Notes under the pieces: generated by a model | Told to the model about the DNA's origin: nothing | The model's input: the letters and a program-made list of their open reading frames with translations, nothing else | Database searches by the model: none | Position numbers and translations under genes: made by a program | Assembly: GCF_028583425.1 (NCBI RefSeq) | Contig: NC_072801.1 | Coordinates: 65,301,766 to 65,365,765, forward strand | Source: Eublepharis macularius | Lineage: Eukaryota > Chordata > Lepidosauria > Squamata > Eublepharidae | DNA length: 64,000 nucleotides | Direction of reading: 5' to 3' | Part shown: piece after piece, positions 43,605 to 55,600 of the stretch | Layout of the letters: every line of letters starts with the position of its first letter | Position numbering within the stretch: position 1 is the first letter of the stretch

Positions 43605-46600
43605 CTAGCCAACCAAAACTGCTATGCAGATGATGCCAATGATGACGACCGCCGTGATACTCAAGCAGATGAAGATCATGACCTTCTTCTACCAAGTACC
43701 AGAAAGAGGACAGAAAGGTGTGAGACCGGTGGCTGGGGAGGGAGGCCCAGTGCTTGTATGAATCCAAACAAAGCTACCTCATATAGACCACTGGCCCAAT
43801 TAAGTCATTACTGTGTACTCTGACTGGTAGTGCTTCACCAGCTTTGGACAGAAAACTCATAGCAAACCCTTTGCCAGAAAACCTTTTATCCAAAAATGCA
43901 AGATTGAACCCAGGACTTTCTGCATGCAAAACATGCCCTTCAGGGAGCACCAGGCGTTATGAAAAGCACTGAAAGCTTCCTTCTCCCCACTTTGACTTCA
44001 TATGGCACTGCCCTCATGTTTCTTCTCTCTGAAGCCATCAAGTTTAGAAATTTGGGCTCCCCCCTCCCTTAAATGAAAGAAGCAATCCTCATGATGTTTA
44101 ATTCTGCTCTCATGTGCTGCAGCCTTAGTTAAGCGTGGCACGACTGTGGCCTTTTCATTCCAAGGGGGTGCCACATAAATCATGCTTTGGAGCCAGGCAA
44201 CTTACCTTGCGGGCTTTCTTCTGGTTCTCCTGAGCTGTATGGAGGTGGAGCTGCCCTTTCTTGACATAGTCCTCCGAGTCCAGAATGGCCTTCTCTATCC
44301 TGTTAATCATCTCTCCCTAAACCCAGAAGAAGGGGAGGCAGTGAGAAGACTCCAAGGTGAACAGGAGTGCAGTTAAGTCGCTCTGGGGCAAAGGAAAGAG
44401 TAGGAGCTAATAGGCTTCTGCATGGATTGAGGGAAGGGGCTGGGTATGTGTGGGGCCAGAAGGAGTGAAGAAATGAGTGCTGGTCAACAGGATATTGTCC
44501 AATAAAGGACAAGAAGAAGACAAAGGCGTGTTTGTGCAGCTACTCAACAAGAGACTCTCCCCCTCGAGACTCAGATTCAGCAATTAACCCCACCTTAATT
44601 CTGGTGATGGCACATGCAGGACATTCATTTGCAGTGAACAGTAAATGATGAGAGGGGTTCAGATGATGGGCAAGAATGTGAAGTAGATTGTTAAAGAGTA
44701 TCAAGGATTACCTCTTTCATATCAGGTGAAGAGTGGCTGGCTTCTAGCCTCCCCCCACAACTCATACCTGCAGCTCTACTTCCGTGGCCAGGTACATGAA
44801 CATTTCGTGCAGCTCTTGGATGCTGCGCTCCAGCTTCAGTATTTCACTGTGCCGTGTCTCAATTTCATTCAGTGCTTGCTTTGTCACTTGGGTGTCCTTC
44901 ATGATCTGAATGGCGGAGGTGCAGGAGTTTGAGTGTCTCTCAGTGATTTCATGCACCCCCGCTCCTCCTTTTAAAAGCCCTGCTTTCTGATACTCACGTT
45001 AGAGACAAACACCTCTGTCTGCCCACTCTCTAGCATCTGGTCCAGCTCTTCATCTGTCACCCCCCCACTGCCAGCTGGAGAGAAAAAAGTGCAACCTGAG
45101 CACCAAACTCATCTATCTCGCCCTTGAGTTCAGGGCAGCATACTTTATTTTCCCTTCTTCATTTCATTCTCTCAATAACACAGAATGGCAATTAGGTCAA
45201 GAGACAGACAGACACTTGCCCAAGGTCACCCTGTAAGCTTACATGATAGCATGGGGACTGAAACTTGGTTTTCCTAAATCCATCACTCTAACCATTATAC
45301 TACGCTGGTGCCTCTGCTTTCCTGTTAGGTTTGGGAAATAAAAACAAACTTCTGGCTTTCAGCATCCCCCATTTGAACCATTACATGACCAGCCCTATCC
45401 CGAAATTAAGAACAGAATCAGTCTCAGGTTTTGAGGCATTAGACCCCTTTCCCAAAGGCTCACACTGCCAGACTGTGGTAAGGGCCCCTACTCAACTCCT
45501 CTAGCACCACATTGCCATCTAGTGGTGCACTGCATCAGCGAAGGGGAAAGCTCAACCCAACACACCCTTTCAGCCTTAAGCACACAGTTCAAGGTCTCAA
45601 AAACTCAACACTATGCAACCAGAAAAACCAAATGCTGTGACTAAAATTTGTCCCGCAATGCTTTCTTCTGCAATGCTTTCTTCTAATGTCCTGTTTTCAA
45701 GTTTTTTCTAATCTGGGGTGGTCTGCCGAGGAATCCCCGTGTGTTGCGCAGACTCTTGTTCTAAGCCATACAGTTCATGTAGGATTTTGTCTGTCATAAC
45801 TGGAGGTGGACAAACAGTCTAGAGGCAGAAACTCCTAACCTGAGACTCTTGAAAGGTCAGCCTTCATGAAATGAGGCAAACAGAAACAAGGGGCATGTAA
45901 ACCCAGGGGTGTGGACTGGGGGATCTATGAGTTTATTCTTGACACCACAGAAAGAGGAACTGAGGAGTCCCAAATATGGTGACATTCTCAAGTAACTGAG
46001 ATGGTAAAGAACCAGTTCCAAAGAACCATATTCACACTGTCAGAGATGCTTTACTCAGCATGCATCAAAGTCTGTGCCACAGAGATGTCTTTCAGATTCA
46101 GGAGGCAATCAGACTTAAGAATTTTGCCAAATAATCCTGCCATATTACATAGAATTGAATCACAAATCCAAATGAATTGACTGTGTGCTCCTGATGCCCC
46201 AACATTAACTGAAATTTCATTTCTGAAAATACTTTGGGGGGCAGTTTTGCTGATTCATTTATTAGCACCCAGTTTTCTAGAGCCGTCCACTTTCAGTGTT
46301 GCTTTCCACCACTGGAAGGTCATTACACTGGCAACACATGTTGTTGCCCCATGTGAATGGAGAACACACCCAATACTCTCGCTATGCACAATGAGATAAG
46401 CAAGAGCATTGAGTCAGCTATCTCCAAGAGAAGCTTGTCTGCCATTACTGATTTTTTCAACAAACTTTTCAAATATTTCTCCACAAACAGATGTGGAAAT
46501 GTATTGTCGAAGGCTTTCACGGCCGGAGAACGATGGTTGTTGTGGGTTTTCCGGGCTGTATTGCCGTGGTCTTGGCATTGTAGTTCCTGACGTTTCGCCA

Positions 46601-49600
46601 GCAGCTGTGGCTGGCATCTTCAGAGGTGTAGCACCAAAAGACAGAGATCTCTCAGTGTCACAGTGTGGAAAGTTTCTCAGCAAAACTGAGAGCAACCAAA
46701 TGGCTCCTTCGCTGTAGACAGAACACAGTATTGGGGGAGGGGGAGAAAATCCCAAGACAGGGCTTAATTCCCCCTCCCATTCACATTTTCACCCTTTGGG
46801 AGAATACAAGGCCGGCAGAGGGGCAGCAACATGGCATGTCCCTAACTGGTTCTTCTGAGCTGGCACTGTGCCCTGCTTAAATATGGGTGGAGTCTGTAGA
46901 CCATGAACAGCTACCAGAAAATTGCTAATAGGAGCCTCGGTATGGCTCAGACTTCTGCAGATCTTCAGCTGAACCTTTTAACATCACAGGGACTCCTGTG
47001 GGAAATTTCAGGACGGACTCCTTCCAGCCTGCCCTACTCCCATTTATGCCATATCCCTTTTAACTCCCGTTTACGATGTACTGCTTTTAGCTTCCGAGTC
47101 CACTTGAAGGATGCTGCAACCAAGCAGGATGGTCTTTCTGGATCCTCATGTCATATACACACAATGACAAACCATCTTTATTTTGCAGGTTCTGTGCAGT
47201 GATAATTTCTACAATGGTTTGTTGTACAGACTTTGGGCTGGCTGTGCCAGCCAACAGTGAATAAACGAACTGGGAAACCTTTTTCCCCCTTCCACTCATT
47301 ATTTTGCTGTGAATTCCCAAGCCAAACGTGCTTGTCTATCTCACCTTCCAACTTCCCTGGCTTTCAAGGTCATCTTTCCTTGGAGGACAACAGACAGTCG
47401 CTCTCGGTCTCCACAGGAAGATGACTTGGCTGGCATACAAGAAGCAGCACGTCACGGAGGCTTTTTATAAAACTGCACTGAGCCTTTCAAGATTTTATGA
47501 TGGTGGTGGAGGGGGGGAATTAAACCAGATATACGCAACCTTTCCTCTCTCAGGTCCGTATATACAGAGATAAAATGTACTAAAATACCCGTATATGTGT
47601 GATTTTACTGTGTGTGTATACACACACACACACACACACAAGGGTATGGTATTTATATGTTGAACCACACTTGATGTTTTTAATCAAACTCATGCACTTT
47701 CATTTGTTGAATTAAATTATATACTGGCGTTTTAATTATTTGTATCACATTTTTAGTTATGCTTGATTCTTTTTTTTTTGTTCCAACTTCTTTGGTTACC
47801 CTTCTTCTGCAGGGTTGTTGTCCCCCCCCCCCTTTTTGTTGTTTTTTTTCACCCGTTACAAATCCCTGTAATTTCTTTAGGAAGAAAAACCTGTCTGATG
47901 GAATGCAGCTAACCTCCAGAAAGGGAGAGAGAGAGAGAATAAGGTCCTTAGAATTAATAGGATTTCTAAGCGCTGAATTACAACACACATCCTAAGCCAC
48001 CCTCTAGTTCTGGGCTGTATGACTCTCCACAACCCACATTCTGTCATCTGGCAAAACACACAGAAGGTACAGACACAGGTGTTCTCCCTCTGCTTTGTTA
48101 ATTCCAGGTCTGAAGTTATTAACACCAAAGGAAGAAGGTCATGATTTCCTTCCTGAAGAGAGCCCACCAACGTTCTCAGCTTCTGCATAACTGGGAACTC
48201 AGCCATTTCTTCTCTGCTATGTGACCGCTCCCTGAACTTTCAGGATTTAAATGGCACTCACTACATGATGATAGCTAGGAGTAGGCTCTGCATAGGATCC
48301 TTGGGGTCAGGTCAGTCAGCTGTTTTCTGCTAAAGGTGAATGGCAGTGGCCTATCTTTGGCCTTTAACACAGAAAAAGCTGGATACAACTAGCAGTGCTT
48401 TAGACCACCAACCTTCAACTGGTGGGGTGGGTCATCAGTGACTAGGTGTAAAGGATGACAAAGCTCTTTTACATGGAGCAGTTATGTAGAAATGGGAATT
48501 GGGGCAGCTGCAGCTTGCTACACAGAAGTAAGAGGAGATGGCTCCTGCTAGAAGCCCCTATTCTACAAGAGGCTTGCCCTCCTTTGTAGCGGGTCACCCG
48601 AGGAGGCAGGCAAATGCACATATTGGGTCAATTCAATTTGCAGGATGGGGATAAAAAGAGAGTACAGAAAAGGCATAAGATTATCCATTTAGACAACTTT
48701 GGCAGACTTCTCCCAGCTTCTGGTAATGTGGAAATCGCTACACTTGAATCAGTGCTCTACCCATTTGTTTTTCTCCTGATCACCCTAGCACACACTTGCA
48801 TGTGACCCTTAGTAACAAGGCTGTCAAGAGGCTGCAGACAGGTATACTTTGAGCTTTTAGGGAAAAAAACACTGACAGCCACCAATGCAACCTCTTTTCT
48901 GCACCATGAGATTTTACACTTAGAATACATTATACAAATCAAGGTTACTCCCTCCCACTCTGTGACTCATGGAGAGGGGTAAGGAACTAAAAGGCAATAC
49001 TGAAAGACGTCATCTTCGAAATTTCGAAGACCTCATTTTCCAAACCCAGCACAGGCATGCATGCACACAATCTTGAGGTTTCACCAGGCATGGACCACAT
49101 TTTAAAGTAACTCTTGCAACCCTTAAGACTAGAAATGTGCTCTCTCTCTCTCACCCCTCCCCTCGAAAGAAAGCTGTATGGTGTATACTGATGCCTGATA
49201 TACATAAAACCTTGCTTTGCAAGCTTTGCTCAACAGTTTGCATACTTCTGCACATCCCACCACAAACAACAGCAGTGTGGTCAACAGGGCATCTAACTTG
49301 GGTTTAGAAGGCTTGGCTTTGGGCAAGTCACAACCTCAGCATACCCTACAGCTGGCACCTTCCCTTGTTTCTGTGACCCAAGGGACAGTACAAGTGTGAA
49401 GCCACCAAACAGCAGAGCAGGGACTTTTCTCATACTTACAGCCATCTTTTGGCCTGATGCAAAGGAAGCAAAGACACTTACTGATTTGCAGTTGTCGCTT
49501 GATCCGTTCAAGGTTCCGGTCTCGGTACTCTGATTGTGTCGAGTTGCACTTATTGATAAGATCCAAGAACTGTTGAGACAGGATCCCATGCTAAAACAGA

Positions 49601-52600
49601 AATGGAAAGACAGGGTTAAGAACACCTGGGGCTGCCTCACCAGCTTGGCTACCAAACTAACCACCTATACTACCAAGCCAGCTAGTGGGGCTGCATCTCA
49701 CCTGTGTCTTTTTCATGCGGGCCTGGACAGTGTTCTGATTCTCATCTTCTTCACCTTTCTTGGGCTCAATCTCTAATTAAAGAAAAATAAAAACACAGAC
49801 CTACCGTTAAGTCATCTCATTTCCTCCTGGAGCGACATACAGGATTCTGGAGTTGCAAGCCAACCCCCTGGTCACCTCTCCCTCGGCTGATGGGCAGGGT
49901 CCAGGAGCCCAGTATCCAGCACCCTCCCCTTCCTGCCACCCATTAAATCCCCATCATCCTTTCCTTGCAGATTCCTACTTACTCTTCAGGCGACCCCGAA
50001 TGTCCTTTGCCAAGTCCTTGATCTCCTCACGTAATTTCTGTAAGTCTTGTTTCATGCCTGGAAATACAAGGTTTAAAAGCAAGTGCTGGCAGGGAGCGCT
50101 TGCATGGGGCTTGCACGGGCACCACTTGGGCTTCTTCACCACATCCAATTCCTGCAAGGCTCTGGTTTCCAGCTCATCTCAGTCACCAACCTTTCTCCTA
50201 GAGCTTGTCATCATCAGGGGATGCTTTGGCTTGGCATGAAAGTTCGCACACTGTCTTAATTAGCAGCATCGACTACCACATGTCAACTGAAGTCTTGCTG
50301 GGATTCTCCTTTTCTATTCTTTTCTAGAACTGGATGACCCCCCTGCCCATGACTATTCTCTTCCCAGTTGCTCCCTCCTCCCTAGTAAACTTACTTTCTT
50401 CAGGAAGTGGTGTGGCCAGAATTGTGATCTGGTGTTTCTCCAGATCTATCACTTTGCTTTCCAGAGTCTTCAATGCCTCACGGATACCACGTGTCTGATG
50501 CAGTGAAAGGGATATGATGAGAAGGGACAAAATTAACTATTAAGTAGAAACAATGTTTACCTTTAAACAATGTGAATGCAACTAGTCTTCTGTTAACATC
50601 TGTCTGTCCCCAGTAAAGGCTCTAGAAAATGTCCCATGGCTTGCAGACAATATTTATACACTGCGAGTTACCTAAAAGCTGCTCACGATTATTGGGACAC
50701 ATTATAGGGACTCAAGTCCTCCTTTTCCTCAGCTGCATAGTAACAAGACTGCCAACTCTTCTGACACATCACAGCAACTAAGCCAATGACAGAGTGTGTG
50801 TGTCCCCTCTGCCAGCCTATGCCCACTGTGATGCCACAGCATACCAGCCAATGGCTTCAAGAGAGGCAGAACAAGAGCGGTCAGAGGATAAGGAAGAAAT
50901 GTCATGGGAGAATGGAAACACGACCTGCCATACTGATGGGTGGGCACATATTTTTTCACCATCACCCCTTCCCCAAATGTGTAATCCACCTTGAGACTCA
51001 GTGAGAAAGGCAGAATAAAAATAAAATGAATAAAAATGCAAAAAAAAAAAAGGACAATACCATTTGGAAGAATTCATCAGTAGGATCTGGGGAGTCCTTG
51101 AATTTTGCCGATCCTGGCCGCACAACCAGCGCCACATGTTCATCTCCTTCACTGTCAGAGTTGTCATAATTCTATGAAAGATGCAGAGAGAGAAAACCAC
51201 TTACTATGCATATATTTGAGGTGGCAGCAGAGGAAGAGGCACAGAGGAGAAACCATGCTCCTCATCAAGTAAAATCCAGTTAGAGTAGAAGGAACACATT
51301 ACAGAAACCAATCCCCAACATTTCAAGGATGCTCTAAAACAGATATAGCATCCTGACCTGGCATCAACATTACAGTTCCAAAGAACAAACTGGTCTGATT
51401 TGTATTTAGTTTTGGCACACCCCCAGGCTTCCTCCTGTACTCTCTGTACTATTAGACTAGCACAGAACCTTGGAGAGCAATAGTTAAATTTCTAGTGCCG
51501 ACATAAATATGGAAAGACATTAAATACAATGGTGTAATAATGAGATACACAATTGCCCCATGTTGGAAACCTATGTTCTTCAGTAACATTCATCTTAAAA
51601 GAATCACTCATTTTTCCATGTGAAAGGCAAACTGACTACTCTGCCACTATGCCTTGCTGGGTGAGATCAATTTATTCACTTGTGCAAGTGATTCAGTGCA
51701 AAAAGGAGGGGGGAAAGTCTGTGGACAGGAGAACTAGAAGAGACGCTGGACATTGAGACTTTCCCCTTGGGGGAAACACCGGCCTCAGTCTTTTACCACC
51801 ATAGCAAAAGTGAGCTATAACACAACACACACACACACACAAACACAAATATATACCATGAACATACATTTGGGCTGCCTTCTGTTCCTATTTACCTGAA
51901 TCTCAACATCTTACTGATAAGCAGAATTATAATTCTACCATGCCCTAGGAAACTAACTTCAGTGGCAGATTCCAGGGTGAAACTGATGAAATAAGAGGTC
52001 ATCAATAAGAGTCAGTTTGGTGTAGTGGTTAGAGAGGCAGAATTCTAATCTGGAGAACCAGGTTTGATTCCCAACTCCTCCGCTTGAAGCCAGCTGGGTG
52101 ACCTTGGGTCAGTCACAGCTCTCTCAGCCCCACCCACCTCACAGGGTGTTTTGTTGTGGGGATAATGATAACACACTTTGTAAACCGCTCTGAGTGGGTG
52201 TTAAGTTGTCCTGAAGGGCTGTATATAAATCAAATGTTGTTGTTCATGTTAAAATTATGTTCATGTTAATACCATTTCCCAAGTGATTAACAAGGATTTG
52301 GAATTCCTCAGCTACTATACATGTTCATTTTATATGATTCTATCTTGCCCTGCACTTCTTGCATTTCACAGCCCTATAACTCCATTGTTTATATTTTTCC
52401 ATTCACCACTATATGTTTGCCTAGTGACAACCATTATGGGCAGCTGACAAAGTAGGCATTAGTCCACAATGCTAGAATTAAAACTTGCTTGTCCTTTCAA
52501 TGCAATGAGACTCCTATTTACTTAAGAATGACTATGTACATCCAGGATTTTGCAGGAGCATTGAAAACTCACAGAATATGTCACTGGGTAACAAATTCCA

Positions 52601-55600
52601 TTTCCCAAGAACTTCAGTTTTCAATAAAATAAAAGTTTTTACCCCCCATAGTCATGAAGATATGCTTGAAATAAAACGGTTAAAACTAGTAAAGCCTCTG
52701 AGGACAGAAAGGTGTCTAAGTAAGATTTTCTAATAGTTTGGGATTCGCTGCCCTTCTTCCTAACATGCAAAATCAAAATAAAATTACGCATAACATTTTA
52801 AACAAATATGCTGAATTCCGCATTGAAGATTCAGTTCTGTAAGCTGCAGAATTCTGCATTTCTTCACTCAGAATTTGAGTATTTGTTCTGTTATACAGCA
52901 TTTCAACTAGGGATGTAAATCTCTGGTGTCTGCCATCTACACAAACAGTAAGGCTAACTTTCGAAATCACACATTCCAGAGGCAAAGATGACCTTGGAAC
53001 ACAAACTTCTCCAAACTTTTACAGCAATATATACATGGTAAACAAATCCTTATTGTGCAATCATTTAAACATTTTTATGTTTTACATCCCTAATTCAAAG
53101 TTGACATCTTTTTAAAAAACCAATGTGTTAACATAATAAAAGCTGCTAATAAAAGCTGCCAATTAAATTACTACAAGAAAACCAACATTAATCAGAAAAC
53201 ATCCAACTTTTACTCTCTCCCAAATTCCCTCCAAAATAAGATCTTTACAAAAAGAAATAAGGTAGCAAAGTGGTCTTCAAGGTAGGTGGCTAACAAGATG
53301 AGATAATCCCAGAGTCTGGGAGTAATAGCTAAAAAAAGACGTGGCGCATATGCCCACCACCTTCACTTACAAGGGCATATAATTGAAGTCATAAAGTCAT
53401 GGAGACAGTTCTTCAAATACACCAGCCCTCAAGCTTTAGAAGTCAATACCAGTACTTTGAACTAGCCCAGTAGTGTATTAGAAATCAACGAAGAGAAGAC
53501 GATACCCATACCTTCACAACATAAATTTATATATTTATTTATTCGTCATTTATAGTCCGCCTTTTCTCACTGAGACTCAAGGCAGATTACACAATGTGAG
53601 ATTAGTACAGTCAATATCAAGGGCATTTCCATACATAATACCACAGTGTAAATAAATGCAAGTTAACAAAGACGTAACATTAGAAAGAATCTAACACAGA
53701 GTTGAAGAAATGCTGAAATAGTACATAACCAATTCTAAGTCTGACATTAGACAACATGAAGCACAGGTAGCTCACAGGAGCACATATTTAAAGCAACAGA
53801 TAGTATGTATTGTAACATAGTAGTGAAGTCTATGGTCGCTAACTCGTTATTGAAACATCTGAGACCCCTTTGTATTATTTCAGCACACAATTTCCATTCC
53901 ATTTAGAAGTCTTAAACTTGGATTCTCTACAGTTCTGATAAAGAGAGGGAAAATGGGGAGACAGGTAGAGTTATTACAGTAGACTAGAAAAGTCAAGTTG
54001 ATGCCTAGACAGGGTTGATGCAGCGACAAAGTTTACAAGGTAAGATACCTAACAAGTCTGCTTATAGGATGCTTTGCCCATTCAAATGGCTAATTATAGA
54101 AACAGCCGCTGAATGTAAATTCCAGAAATGCAGACAACATTGTGGTGGAATCTTCAAAATTTAATTTAATTATAGTGCAAGCTTTCAAAGGCCATCAGCC
54201 TCCTTTATCAGGTGCATCTATACAGGTGGTAGGAATATTACCACTATTTAACCAGGCTACACAATTAAACTGTAACCATAAATTAGAATTAGATTTGACT
54301 GGTGGGGCAGAGCCTGAAGAAAACATCTTTCATGCAGGTCTCAAAGTTCTCTCTCCTTCCTGAGTCAAGTTTGATGACTATTTTTTTCCATCTAGTTTGC
54401 AGTCCAAGTTAGAAGCTGTTTTGCATGTCAGAGTAAAACCACCACATCCCTTTTAGCAACAATCACAGGCAACTAAAGTCAACAGCTTTCAGTTGAAGTT
54501 GACAAGAAGTCTTAAACCTGGATTCTCTGCAGTTCTTACAAAGAGGAGGGAAATGTGGAGACAGGTGGAGATCTCTAAGTAGACTAGAAATGTCAAGTTG
54601 ATGCTGAGACAGGGTTGATGCAGAGACAAAGTTTACAAGGTAAGATACCTAACAAGAAAAACAACCCTAAACCAGATTGCTGGGATGCTAGAAGGATCAT
54701 GTACAAGGCATAAATTTTGCTTTGAGCCATCCACAATCCTAGTTCAAAAGCTGAGACAACCAAATGCCTCTTCTCACACCATAAATAAATGCATTTTGCA
54801 ATTCTACAGCATGTAGCTTCTCATCATCACTTATATTATACTTTAAATTATGTGTTGCGATTCCTCCAAGGGGCACAGTCAGGGTGGCATACACTGGGGG
54901 CAATACTATATTCTCTTCTCAACCTACAATACACAGACACAGTGACTGATCCAAAGTTACCTGGAGAACGTCAACTTCCCAGTCTAGTTCCATATCCTAC
55001 ACAAACCTTCCTCCTGAAGTTCATGAGATTGTTCATTTTTTTTTGTTGCTGCTTAGGGTGACAGGCATATTCAATGTTTTTATATTTAATTCCTTCATTT
55101 ATACCCCCATCCTTCTCCCCAATAGGGGTGTTGCCTTTACAACTGAGGGTCACATCTCCAACAACTTCTTCAATTGCTGGAAATCCAAGGCCCAGACCCT
55201 AAATGCATTCCGTTGCACCCTATTTCTATTCTCATCCGGATTATGATTATGGGCTCTGAGATAAAGCCTTCTAGTTGGCAAGCCAAGCAGGAGATAAGAA
55301 AGTCATGGAACATTGTGGAAAAGGATAGGGGAGCAGTCTTATTGAGGGAAGCATTCTGTAAAGGTGGGTTTGAAGACCTGTCAGAGGAAGGAAAAAGATA
55401 ATGGGGGAGCAAAAAGAAGGGCACCAGAAGATCAAAATGAGGTTGATGTAAAAAATATCATGAAGTTCACAGGGTGGCCTTGAGACACCCAGCAACAGAA
55501 GGGGGGGGGGGCTAAAGCAAAGCAAGAGTTGTAATTATTAATTAAAAGTTTACTGTAGACTTCCCTTTTGTGGTAAAATGAGAAACTGAAAAGTTCCCTA

